In this document: piece after piece, positions 39,628-47,774 of the stretch | Position numbering within the stretch: the first letter of the stretch is position 1 | Layout: the number at the start of each line of letters is the position of its first letter | Position numbers and translations under genes: made by a program | Virus record (IMG/VR): IMGVR_UViG_3300032315_000413 | Span: 1 to 60,027 of that record | DNA from: a virus | Length of the DNA stretch: 60,027 nucleotides | Strand: one strand, 5' to 3' | The notes under the pieces: generated by a model | What the model was told of the DNA's origin: nothing | The model's database searches: none | Seen by the model: only the letters and a program-made list of their open reading frames with translations

Positions 39628-40115
39628 GCTGCACCCACCAGCGCAAGACCCATCAGCAGCCCCGTGCAGAGCTCCGCGCGCTCTGTCCAGTCTGTGCCGA
39701 AGCGCCGTCCGAACGGTTTGTTGATCGCGTATGCAGCGACAGCGAGCGCGCCGATTGGCGCAAACCACAGCACCTCGAAATTGAAGGCGGCGAGAGGCGC
39801 GATGGAGATTGACGCGACGACTAAACCCCACAGCGCAAGGAACAGGTGATCTCGGCCCGGCTGCTCAAGACCCATGCTCTCGTCGAAGTAACCCAGCGTC
39901 ATGGCGACGTAGATCGACGGCCACAGCACGATCATTGAAGGATCAAACCAAACAACCAACGGTGCCGCCATCAACAACGCGCAAACGATGCGGGTGACGG
40001 TTGTCCCCGGCTCGACAAAGAACAGCTTGCGGACGATGGCACCGAACCCGCCGCCACGCAGCGTCCAGACGTAGCCGCACCAGACGACGTAGAGGGATGC
40101 AAGCGCGTAAGTCAT
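39618..40115 (-). CDS. Polytopic membrane protein in the tail cluster
   Basis: 165 residues with four to five hydrophobic segments (MTYALASLYVVWCGYVW, TRIVCALLMAAPLVVWF, MIVLWPSIYVAMTLGYF, LFLALWGLVVASISIA, WFAPIGALAVAAYAI). ATG 40115 overlaps the upstream stop. A membrane protein embedded between tail genes is unusual; possibly superinfection exclusion or a lysis/entry helper. The family is common but uncharacterised. Confidence 0.6.
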   Translation of the reverse strand: MTYALASLYVVWCGYVWTLRGGGFGAIVRKLFFVEPGTTVTRIVCALLMAAPLVVWFDPSMIVLWPSIYVAMTLGYFDESMGLEQPGRDHLFLALWGLVVASISIAPLAAFNFEVLWFAPIGALAVAAYAINKPFGRRFGTDWTERAELCTGLLMGLALVGAAWR

Positions 40116-40423
40116 AGCTGGCCCCGCAGCGTCGCGATCTGCGCGTCCACAGCCGTCAGCCAATCACGGCCTTCTTGCGTCAGGATTGCTTCGCGCTTGC
40201 GGCGCTCGGTGATCGTGGCTTCAAGGGCTAGGATTTGCGAAGTGATGCTTGGCGTGGGAGGCACGACGGGGGGCAACAGCGCAAACTGCCCGCCTTCGTA
40301 TTTGTGCGTCTGCGGCGTCACATCGTCGGCACACTCGATCCATGCGAGCGGGGGTGTGACTTCAAACGGTTGCGCTTCGACTTGGAACACGCGGGTATGG
40401 TCGGGATGTGTCAGTGCAAACAT
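40112..40423 (-). CDS. Tail-fibre-associated protein
   Basis: 103 residues. FEVTPPLAWIECADDVTP and YEGGQFALLPP, then a helical end (ILALEATITERRKREAI), is a family found near tail fibres in many phages and may be an assembly chaperone. Unknown mechanism. Confidence 0.55.
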   Translation of the reverse strand: MFALTHPDHTRVFQVEAQPFEVTPPLAWIECADDVTPQTHKYEGGQFALLPPVVPPTPSITSQILALEATITERRKREAILTQEGRDWLTAVDAQIATLRGQL

Positions 40424-40432
40424 GCGTGCCTC

Positions 40433-41008
40433 CTATTCGATCCACTCAACTTGAACAGCGCCGGAGCCGGGGTTGCCGTTGTTGGTTGAGCCTGCTGCGC
40501 CAATCGTGACAGTAATAGACTGCCCCGGCGTGACGGGAACGAGACCTGCGCCGAAGCCGCCTTGCCCAGCGCGCGTAGCTGGTGCGCCAGCCAACAGGAC
40601 AAACCCGCTAGAAAAAGGAGAAGCACCAGCGCTTCCGCCCGCCGGGCTAATGCCAGAGATAAAAATTCCACCCGCCGCGTTTGTCGGCGTTGCGTTGGCG
40701 TTGTTGCTGCGAGGGTTGACAACAGAATTGGCGAATGTCGCGACCCCGTTTGACGCCGCCGTGGGGGGCGATGCCGCCACGCCGCCCGCGCCTCCGGTGC
40801 AGGAAATGAATGAGCCGAAGCTACTTGTCCCCCCCGCGCCTCCGTTAGATACGTCGTCCGTGCCGCCGCCACCACCAGCAACAACCGTTGCTGTGACCCA
40901 CGCTACATTGGCGGGGACAGTAAATGTCCCAGTCGAAACGAACGTGCGGCGATTTAGCCGCATCGGATATGGCACGCCTGTCGGAGGGGCGAAAATTCCG
41001 TTGTTCAC
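40433..41008 (-). CDS. Gly-rich tail tip / fibre protein
   Basis: 191 residues; N terminus MRLNRRTFVSTGTFTVPANV then repeated Gly/Asn/Ala loops (VVAGGGGGTDDVSNGGAGG) and end VTVTIG...VQVEWIE. The pattern (FTVPANV...G-rich) is typical of phage receptor-binding or glycine-rich adhesin domains. The gene sits between other fibre genes. Confidence 0.65.
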   Translation of the reverse strand: MNNGIFAPPTGVPYPMRLNRRTFVSTGTFTVPANVAWVTATVVAGGGGGTDDVSNGGAGGTSSFGSFISCTGGAGGVAASPPTAASNGVATFANSVVNPRSNNANATPTNAAGGIFISGISPAGGSAGASPFSSGFVLLAGAPATRAGQGGFGAGLVPVTPGQSITVTIGAAGSTNNGNPGSGAVQVEWIE

Positions 41009-41028
41009 AGCAGCACCTGTCTTTCAGA

Positions 41029-41424
41029 TCAGAGGTCTGCGTACTCGCAGTCGATGTTTGTTGCTTGCGCAATTGCACCAGAGACGCGAAGGAGTGTCCC
41101 CGAAGATTGAAGGACGACGCCCGCAAGTGCCGGCACCTCGGAATACTGCCCAAGGACAGTTGCGCTGACGGTCGATGCAGAGAGCAGGACGTCGCACAAA
41201 AAGCGGTTGGTCGATCCGCTGTCGGTGCTGATGTAAAACCGAATGGAGTTTGCGAGGCCGGTTCCGACAGCGCCGGTTACGGCAACGCGACGAATGCGGC
41301 GACCGTTTGCGGTTCCGGCAACTACCGTGACGATCGTACCTGTGCCGTCGATGTTTGTGTTTGACGAGGACGTCTGGACGTTGGTACGTCCCGGCGTCGC
41401 AGCATATTGGGGTGCGGTAGCCAT
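41029..41424 (-). CDS. Virion structural protein
   Basis: 131 residues, beta-rich, no recognised family: IRRVAVTGAVGTGLANSIRF. Shares style with small decoration or fibre-cap proteins. Final base overlaps the start of the collagen-like gene. Confidence 0.5.
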   Translation of the reverse strand: MATAPQYAATPGRTNVQTSSSNTNIDGTGTIVTVVAGTANGRRIRRVAVTGAVGTGLANSIRFYISTDSGSTNRFLCDVLLSASTVSATVLGQYSEVPALAGVVLQSSGTLLRVSGAIAQATNIDCEYADL

Positions 41425-42761
41425 TAGATCACTCCTGCGTTCATAATGAGGAAGTCTTGATAAGTCGATGCAGAGGCGGAGGTTCCGACTGCCGCGCCTG
41501 TCGCGCGGGTGTAGACGACGACTGTCGCTTGGCTGGTCGTGTCTGCGCGCACGATGGCGCGGTCGCCTTCAGCGGTTGTAATGTTCGCGCCGCTGTTTGG
41601 CAAGACCATCAAGCCTGCCGATTGCGTCAGCACATTGACGCCGGTAAACACCAGCGTGCGCGTGCCTCCCGCTTGCGGGGCGGTGCCGAAGTTCAGGATC
41701 GTCCCCGAACCTGTGACGTACATGTAGTTGCCGCTCGTCGTCCAAATATTGGTAGACGATGCCGACAGAACATCCGGTCCGCGCAACTCTTCGATGGCTC
41801 CGAGCAGCGAGCCGCCCGTGATACCACCTGTTGCGCCGGTCGCACCTGTTGCTCCCGTTGAGCCAGTTGCACCTGTAAGCCCAATTGGCCCTGCATCGCC
41901 CGTGCGAGAGTAAAGCAGAATGACGTTAGCGGCATTCGTCAGCGGATTGGCAAATGAAATTGAGTTTAGCGCCACGTTCAGCTTGCGGTATGTACCCGTG
42001 CCGGAAACGCTCGTGACGTTGTAGATGACCCAATCGGTTGCTGCTGCCGCCTCGCGGATGACAAGCTGCCCGCGATTGTTCGACTGCGTGCTGAGTGCAA
42101 GACTGTCAAGCCACGCGGCATTGTTGCCGCCGTTTCCCGCCGTCGTCGAGACGTAGATCGCGATGGCCGCACTTTGCGTTGAGGTATCGAGCTTGAGGAT
42201 GCCAGCACCGGGGTCGCTGTCGCCGGTCGCGGTGCTGAAGGCGTAGCTGAAGAAGCCGCTCGCAGCCGGAACGATGCCGTCAACGTAGTTCTTGGTGGCG
42301 GCATCGCTGGCGACTGCCGGATCGACGAGATTGGTGATGCGCCCGCTCGCCGTGTAGGACGGCGTAAGCTGGAACGCATCCGTGCCATCGGTGTAGTAAA
42401 ACGCGCGCGAGAGCGACGGCACGGTCGCCTGCACGCCGCCAGTTACGCCCCACGTAACGGTCTGGCCGGTTGTCGTGTTGCGGATGGCCGTCATCTTGCG
42501 CCGCGCTGGGGCGACGATCGTCATGCCCGTACCGAGCGTGCCGGTGATCAACAAGCCTGCTGCGATTGCTTCCGCCGTGCTATCGTAGTCGGTGTTCGTC
42601 AGCGTGTAGGTGCCACCAGTCGAGGTGAGCGTGGCGAAGCGCGTCGTCGCTGCGTCGAAGATGTCGAGGTTCGCGTTGAGGTACGGGTCGCCCCAGACGT
42701 TGGAGTTCGACGCAAGCGACTGCTTGCGCGCACGGAGGGACGTTGTTGGGGTATCAGGCAT
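41424..42761 (-). CDS. Tail fibre protein with collagen-like repeat
   Basis: 445 residues. Beta-rich trunk with NTDYDSTAEAIAAGLLI, KNYVDG motif (SDAATKNYVDG), then collagen-like GxT triplets (GLTGATGSTGATGATGATGG) and a C-terminal beta domain with TTAEGDRAIVRADTTSQATV. The KNYVDG and GxT patterns are hallmarks of phage fibres. Confidence 0.75.
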   Translation of the reverse strand: MPDTPTTSLRARKQSLASNSNVWGDPYLNANLDIFDAATTRFATLTSTGGTYTLTNTDYDSTAEAIAAGLLITGTLGTGMTIVAPARRKMTAIRNTTTGQTVTWGVTGGVQATVPSLSRAFYYTDGTDAFQLTPSYTASGRITNLVDPAVASDAATKNYVDGIVPAASGFFSYAFSTATGDSDPGAGILKLDTSTQSAAIAIYVSTTAGNGGNNAAWLDSLALSTQSNNRGQLVIREAAAATDWVIYNVTSVSGTGTYRKLNVALNSISFANPLTNAANVILLYSRTGDAGPIGLTGATGSTGATGATGATGGITGGSLLGAIEELRGPDVLSASSTNIWTTSGNYMYVTGSGTILNFGTAPQAGGTRTLVFTGVNVLTQSAGLMVLPNSGANITTAEGDRAIVRADTTSQATVVVYTRATGAAVGTSASASTYQDFLIMNAGVI

Positions 42762-42771
42762 CGGTTACTCC

Positions 42772-43380
42772 TCAACCATCTTTGGCGTACGTGCCCTGCT
42801 GGGCATTGATCGCTGCGATGCCTTCTTTGTATCGCGCCGTGTAGACCGCAATCAGGCCTGCCTGCCTGTCGTCCATGACAAACCTTGCTCCGTCGGAGAG
42901 ACACGCTGCCAGCAGCGTGTCGTAGCAATTGGCGCTCAGATAGTTTGAGCTGTTGGTCGAGCTAAGATACGCCAGCCGCTTCTTGTATTGGATCGTGTAG
43001 AAGTACGCGTCATTCGGTGTCGGTGCTGTCATGAACGTGTTTTCGTTCAAGACACCGTAGTAGATCGGGACTGCCGTCTGCGACTGCTGCGGCCAGAATT
43101 GCTCAAGGTAGCCGCGATCGCGATAGTTGAGCGACACCAGACCCGATGCCGTCAAGATGGTCATGCCGCGCAGCATTAAAATATCGGACGGACGCGACAC
43201 TGAAATGCTGCTCTGTGTCAACGTACCCGACGTCGTGCCGAATAGCTCCGCGATCGTTAAATCGCGGAGCATCGTGTCCTGCGCGTTGGTGATGATCGTC
43301 GGGAGATTGTTGGCAAGCTCCGTCGAATCGTTTTCCAAGAACGCAGGAATGTCGGTCAACAGTGTCGCGTATGTTCCCAT
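42772..43380 (-). CDS. Head-tail adaptor / connector-type protein
   Basis: 202 residues. TYATLLTDIPAFLENDSTEL, DTMLRDLTIAELF, LMLRGMTILTASG, DAYFYTIQYKKRL and CYDTLLAACLSDGARFVMDD resemble the gp6-like or podovirus adaptor (gp4) family that fastens tail to portal. Neighbours (P22-type portal and DNA-stabilisation gene) agree. Confidence 0.6.
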   Translation of the reverse strand: MGTYATLLTDIPAFLENDSTELANNLPTIITNAQDTMLRDLTIAELFGTTSGTLTQSSISVSRPSDILMLRGMTILTASGLVSLNYRDRGYLEQFWPQQSQTAVPIYYGVLNENTFMTAPTPNDAYFYTIQYKKRLAYLSSTNSSNYLSANCYDTLLAACLSDGARFVMDDRQAGLIAVYTARYKEGIAAINAQQGTYAKDG

Positions 43381-43382
43381 CG

Positions 43383-44786
43383 CTACTCAGCCGCCTTCTG
43401 CTGCGGAATCTCTTCCGGCTTGCGGCTGTACTGCGCTTCGGCCATGCGATCCATCAACATATCGTGCATGCGCCCGTAGAACGTCTTCTGGCCTTGGTGG
43501 CCAAGCATGATCATCTGGTCAATCCAGACATCTTCGCCCAGCGCGCGCCAGCGTTGGCAGAAGGTGTAATCCTCCGACCAAAGCTCAGGTGCGCCGTCTG
43601 GCCCTGTCGGCTGATTGGTGAATTGGAACAGATGCGGGAAAGTTTTGCCGCTTGCGCGGTCGCGCCAGCGCAGGCTTGGATACGCCTCCAGCATCTTCTC
43701 GACGCAGCGACGCGAGATAAGCATCATGCCGGTGCCGACCTCGTTGACGGCCAGCAGGCCCGTCTCCATGCACTGTTTGATCTCAGTGATGTTGACGCAG
43801 AACGTCGGCGGGCCTTCGGTCTTGCGGACGCCAACCGCCGCCACGACGTCCTTGTTGTGGCCGAGTAGCTTTATGACGTCGGAGCCTGCCCAGCCCATGT
43901 CGGCGTCGATGAACAGCAAGTGTGTCGCCGGAGAATCGATGAATTCCTGCAACATGATGTTGCGGGCCTTCTCGATGCTGCTCTCGTTCGGGATCGTGCG
44001 GTACTGGAACGCGATGCCCGCACCGAGCAGGCGCGGGATGGTATCGACCATGCCGTGCAGGTAGATGTCGTCGAGCTTGCCGCCGTAGGCCGGGGTCGCG
44101 ATGAACAGCACCATTTCCTTGAGCTTGTTGGCGCGCGCACCGCCGAGCTTCTCAAGCGAAGCCTCAAGGTCCGTCTTGAACCAATTCTCGAACGCGATCT
44201 TGTCCGGCTCGAGGTGCTTGAAGGATTCTTGGTAGCTGGCATCGACCTTGCCGGTGACGCCGTGGTGGTCGTGCCGCACAAGGTACGCCATGAGGCAGCG
44301 CCACTTGCCGGTCGTGCGTCCCAGCGTCTCCCACACGTCGTCGATGTACATGTGGTTGAAGCCCTCGGGGAACCACCAGCCGAGCTTTTCCAGCATCGGG
44401 CCTGCCCAGACGGTCGCGCTGTGCATGCGGTGCGGTGCCTGCCAGCCGTCATTGCACGAGGCGATGCCGTCTTCGCCCGCCGCCTCGACGAGCGCCTTGT
44501 CCCAGCCGGAAGTAACCGGCACGTTGTCGTCGCAGAGCTGTCCGTACCACGGCAGGCCGGGGAACTCCTTGAAGCACCAGCGCACGGCGGCACCCATCGT
44601 CATGTCGGACGGCAGGCGGATCATTGACCAGCCCTCGGGCAGGAACGCGAGGCACTCGTCGTATTCTGCAGGCTGGTCGCCGCCATTGACGACGACGATG
44701 CCGGGGGTCGTGACGCCGGTCGCAATGCACGCCTTGAGCGTCTCAAGGCAACGGTCGGGACGTTTATGGGTGATCAGGAACCACAT
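43383..44786 (-). CDS. Tandem GT-A glycosyltransferase
   Basis: 467 residues with two glycosyltransferase-like domains. Domain 1 (about 1-190): FLITHKRPDRCLETLKACI, YGQLCDDNVPVTSGW, FNHMYIDDVWETL. Domain 2 (about 205-420): VLFIATPAYGGKL, IPNESSIEKARNIMLQEF, LLFIDADMGWAG with a DxD site, TFCVNIT. ATG 44786 has GGAGAGG upstream. Location inside the structural operon argues for glycosylating a virion or tail protein; inference. Confidence 0.75.
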   Translation of the reverse strand: MWFLITHKRPDRCLETLKACIATGVTTPGIVVVNGGDQPAEYDECLAFLPEGWSMIRLPSDMTMGAAVRWCFKEFPGLPWYGQLCDDNVPVTSGWDKALVEAAGEDGIASCNDGWQAPHRMHSATVWAGPMLEKLGWWFPEGFNHMYIDDVWETLGRTTGKWRCLMAYLVRHDHHGVTGKVDASYQESFKHLEPDKIAFENWFKTDLEASLEKLGGARANKLKEMVLFIATPAYGGKLDDIYLHGMVDTIPRLLGAGIAFQYRTIPNESSIEKARNIMLQEFIDSPATHLLFIDADMGWAGSDVIKLLGHNKDVVAAVGVRKTEGPPTFCVNITEIKQCMETGLLAVNEVGTGMMLISRRCVEKMLEAYPSLRWRDRASGKTFPHLFQFTNQPTGPDGAPELWSEDYTFCQRWRALGEDVWIDQMIMLGHQGQKTFYGRMHDMLMDRMAEAQYSRKPEEIPQQKAAE

Positions 44787-44802
44787 GGATTTTGCCTCTC
44801 CA

Positions 44803-45054
44803 TTAGGATGTTGAGCCGCCGACGTAGGACCAAGTGTAGCTCGACGTCGTACTGCCTGACGTCGTCGAGATGTCCGCGTCGGGGCGGGGGAACTGCAAAT
44901 TGATCGACTCCGGCTGCCTCGCCGCAAGCCGATACGGGTCGTACTCGTCTACGCAAGTGTTCCTGCAAACGCGCAGGGTGACCGTGTTTGGGTCAGTCGT
45001 CAGGTCGTCATAGTAACGCTTCATGCGGCAGCGGTCGCAAATCGCGATCGCCAT
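44803..45054 (-). CDS. Zinc-binding virion-associated protein
   Basis: 83 residues. CDRCRMKRYY and CRNTC give a Cys4 zinc finger common to small phage structural genes (DRCxFxY...CxxC). The C terminus is Ser/Thr-rich. Role unknown. Confidence 0.55.
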   Translation of the reverse strand: MAIAICDRCRMKRYYDDLTTDPNTVTLRVCRNTCVDEYDPYRLAARQPESINLQFPRPDADISTTSGSTTSSYTWSYVGGSTS

Positions 45055-45086
45055 TGTAGCCCCATTTCTCGGTGGAAGAAATAAGG

Positions 45087-46145
45087 TCATGCTGTGTAGA
45101 TCGAAATATTCGGCCCGTACTTGATGGGCGAATTATCTCGCTCTTCTGTCTGTGCTTCCAACAGTGCGCGTCTGTACCGTTGATCGACGTAGGCCATGAT
45201 CTCGCCGGGGACTTGCGGCAGTTCCGTCGCCATCGACGAGGCAAGACCCCACACGATGGCGTCGTACCAACGCTGCGGCACTTCGATCTCGTTCGTGTAG
45301 ACGCCGGGGTCCATGATGTGGCGATGACGCAGCAGCACGACTTGGTAGAAGCTCTGGTCGGGCGCAGGCCACAAGTTCAAAATCGGCGCGGTTCTTGCGC
45401 GGTTCAGCCAATACTGCAGCGGGCGACCCTGCGACGTCTTGTTGTTGAGGTTGAAGTAGTCGTCTTTGTTTAAGCGCGCGATCGGCTGCTCAGTCGGCGC
45501 GGACGCGAACACGAGCTGCGTCACGTTGAGTGTGGCACCGCCCGTCTCGCGCACGCGGAAGGCCGTCGTCGTCAGCGGCTGCGCGTCGATGTCGAAGTAG
45601 TACCAGACGCCCGCCGTGTAGCTCTGCGCCGGGACCGTCAGCACGGTCGTCCAAGTAGCACCGCTGTCGGCACTGCGCTCAAACGCGAGCGCGTAAGACA
45701 GTGTCGCAGCCGACATGATGCCGACATTAACGATCTGCTGCGGGGTCGCGTAGGCCAGCGAGATGTTGCCATTGGCGCTCGTCTGCGTGCAGGCGTTCGC
45801 CAGTGTGAGGTCGAAGGCGTTCGCCGCCGTGCCGCCGTCCGAGGATGCCGCCGTGCCGGTCGGGGTCGTCACCGTCCGCAGGTTGGCATTCTCAAGGTCC
45901 ACCGTACCCTGCGGCGTCGTTAGCGTCGCTTGGCCCTGCAGCGGCCCGATGATTACCTTCTCCAAGCACCAAAGCGGGTAGCCTTGATTGGCGAGGGCCG
46001 ACGTCAACAGGTACAGGTTATCGTGCGCCGCCTCGAGGATCTCGGCGTCGATAACCGCAGGCTGGACCTTGCAACGCCGGAAGGCGTGGTTGATGATCTG
46101 GTCCGTCCTGAAGACCACGCCGGAGATGGAATCCGAGACGGCCAA
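45087..46145 (-). CDS. Tail accessory / tail tubular-like structural protein
   Basis: 352 residues. IINHAFRRCKVQPAVIDAEI, LEAAHDNLYLLTSALANQG, PLWCLEKVI at the N terminus match podovirus tail-accessory proteins, then beta domain with FERSADSGATWTTVL and end ERDNSPIKYGPNIS. TTG start (46145) with TGCTAGG just upstream; GTG 46118 is an alternative. Probable part of the head-tail junction. Confidence 0.6.
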   Translation of the reverse strand: MAVSDSISGVVFRTDQIINHAFRRCKVQPAVIDAEILEAAHDNLYLLTSALANQGYPLWCLEKVIIGPLQGQATLTTPQGTVDLENANLRTVTTPTGTAASSDGGTAANAFDLTLANACTQTSANGNISLAYATPQQIVNVGIMSAATLSYALAFERSADSGATWTTVLTVPAQSYTAGVWYYFDIDAQPLTTTAFRVRETGGATLNVTQLVFASAPTEQPIARLNKDDYFNLNNKTSQGRPLQYWLNRARTAPILNLWPAPDQSFYQVVLLRHRHIMDPGVYTNEIEVPQRWYDAIVWGLASSMATELPQVPGEIMAYVDQRYRRALLEAQTEERDNSPIKYGPNISIYTA

Positions 46146-46146
46146 C

Positions 46147-46539
46147 CTAGCACCCGACCATCGGCTTGCGGCTGTAGGTACTCAAGCCGCCGCGCTTCAT
46201 AGGCGTGAGCGGCTTGCCGGGGTGCATCACCTTCTCGTGCTTGTGGACGGCCTTCTTGACCGTCGCCTTGTCCTGTGCCATGTCGGCCTTGCCACCCTTG
46301 GCGTAGGAGCCAGCGGCGAGCGTGACCTCGGACGAGGCCTTCGGAGCCATGCCGCCATTGGCGAGGCCACCGGGAGTCGTCGCGCGGCGCACGAAGTCGG
46401 GTTTGCTGGGCTTGCTGGTCTTGGGCTTGCGCGTGTACGTTTTGACGGATTGCACGCCCGCCGAGCCGGTGAAGCCGCCGTCGGCCATAAACACATGTCC
46501 GGCTTGCTTCATGGGCTTCATGTCGCGATAGTCTTTCAT
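46147..46539 (-). CDS. Basic GG-motif virion protein
   Basis: 130 residues. HVFMADGGFTGSAG, TTPGGLANGGMA, SYAKGGKADMAQDKATVKKA, KHPGKPLTPMKRGGLSTYSR: four GG motifs and a basic helix. Known as a small recurrent protein in podoviruses, uncharacterised. GGAG 8 bases before ATG 46539. May bind DNA within the head. Confidence 0.55.
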   Translation of the reverse strand: MKDYRDMKPMKQAGHVFMADGGFTGSAGVQSVKTYTRKPKTSKPSKPDFVRRATTPGGLANGGMAPKASSEVTLAAGSYAKGGKADMAQDKATVKKAVHKHEKVMHPGKPLTPMKRGGLSTYSRKPMVGC

Positions 46540-46550
46540 TGTTTGGCTCC

Positions 46551-46895
46551 TCAACCGAATTGCCCGACCTGAATGATGGTCAGGTAGACGGCACCGCTGG
46601 TCGTCAAGTGCGGCGTCCAGCGAAGCGCGCGAAAATGCGTCGAGTTGAAGTTGATGATCGTGATTGCACCAGCAGCCGTCACCGCACCAGAAGCATTGAC
46701 CCAGTTTGCATTCGAGTAGCTCGACGAGTACGTCAAGAACGGGTCGTCGTAGCTGACTTGCAGGTGGCCGGATGCCGTGCCGCGAATGTCAATTTGGACC
46801 GAGACGTTGGTCGGGTTCTGATAACTGTCGATAACGACAGGAGCGTTGCCGATACATCCGCCCTGCGTCAGAATCGTCTGATAGATTGGACGCAT
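46551..46895 (-). CDS. Virion structural protein
   Basis: 114 residues, all beta (ASGHLQVSYDDPFLTYSSSY). Likely small capsid or fibre partner. Unknown family. Confidence 0.5.
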   Translation of the reverse strand: MRPIYQTILTQGGCIGNAPVVIDSYQNPTNVSVQIDIRGTASGHLQVSYDDPFLTYSSSYSNANWVNASGAVTAAGAITIINFNSTHFRALRWTPHLTTSGAVYLTIIQVGQFG

Positions 46896-46915
46896 CTAGC
46901 ATCTCCTAAAGGAAA

Positions 46916-46938
46916 GACGGGGGCTTTTGGCCCCCGTC
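46916..46938 (-). terminator. Terminator in late operon
   Basis: - strand: GACGGGGGC, loop CAAAA, GCCCCCGTC, then TTTCCTTT. An intrinsic terminator or attenuator between two structural genes, near the capsid gene, so capsid transcripts would exceed downstream ones. Confidence 0.65.
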
Positions 46939-46940
46939 CG

Positions 46941-47714
46941 TTACGCTTGCACGACGCCGTAAGCGCCGCTGGTCGTAGCCGTATCGACGACGTTGATCCA
47001 GAACGTCGCCACGTTGGCAGCGTTCGTCGCCGTCTGCAGCGTGTACGAACCACGCACGTTGTTCGTAGACGCCGTCGCCGGAACCGTCGCATCGGCAGCA
47101 ACAAAGCCGGTGTTGTTCGCGGTCACAACCGTACCCGACATCGTAACCATGAAGTCGGATGCGTTGTTCACGCGGACAGGGAAGCCGATCTTGTCGCCAA
47201 CACCAAACGAGACGCCCGAGCCGGTTGCGCTGCCCGTGACCGTGATCGAGGACAGGTAGCGCAGCGTCTTGTTCGATTCGACCGTGTTGCCGGAGGTGGC
47301 GCCCGCGAAGGAGCCAGTGACCGGGACTTCGTACATGTCGAAGCCCGAGAAGACGACCGTGTTGGCACCGGCACCGCCAGCACCACCGGCTGCAACAGCA
47401 CGAAGGCTGCGCTCACCGGCTTGACCGACGATGTCGTAGACCGTGTTGCCAAACAGCGTCGTCTGCGTGACGCCCGTACCTGCAACGATGCTCACCGGGA
47501 ACGCAGCAGCACCCGAGTATGTGGTCGCTGCTGCGAGGTTTGTCGAACTTGCTGCAGGCAGAGCCGCAAGCCGGTAGACGACAGGCGGCTGAACCGCAAC
47601 TCCCGGACCAGCCGTCGCGAACGAAGACCCACGGCCAAGCAGGCCGGGGTTGTTCGGGTTCGGCGCGTAGCCTGCCGTCCCAACGGCGATGCCGTCACTG
47701 AAGTGGGTTGTCAT
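46941..47714 (-). CDS. Capsid-associated structural protein
   Basis: 257 residues, beta-rich with Gly/Ala/Thr-rich sequence; the N terminus is hydrophilic (FSDGIAVGTAGYAPNPNN). Adjacent to the major capsid gene and flanked by hairpins on both sides. Probably a decoration or minor capsid protein. Family not recognised. Confidence 0.5.
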   Translation of the reverse strand: MTTHFSDGIAVGTAGYAPNPNNPGLLGRGSSFATAGPGVAVQPPVVYRLAALPAASSTNLAAATTYSGAAAFPVSIVAGTGVTQTTLFGNTVYDIVGQAGERSLRAVAAGGAGGAGANTVVFSGFDMYEVPVTGSFAGATSGNTVESNKTLRYLSSITVTGSATGSGVSFGVGDKIGFPVRVNNASDFMVTMSGTVVTANNTGFVAADATVPATASTNNVRGSYTLQTATNAANVATFWINVVDTATTSGAYGVVQA

Positions 47715-47736
47715 GATGCTCTCCTTTCAAAAGATT

Positions 47737-47759
47737 GGGGGCCGGGGCTACCGGCCCCC
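47737..47759 (-). terminator. Hairpin downstream of the capsid gene
   Basis: GGGGGCCGG (47737-47745) and CCGGCCCCC (47751-47759) pair around five bases. On the - strand it is followed by AATCTTTTG. A transcript end or RNA stabiliser after the capsid gene. Confidence 0.6.
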
Positions 47760-47774
47760 GAGTTGGGGAGAAGA

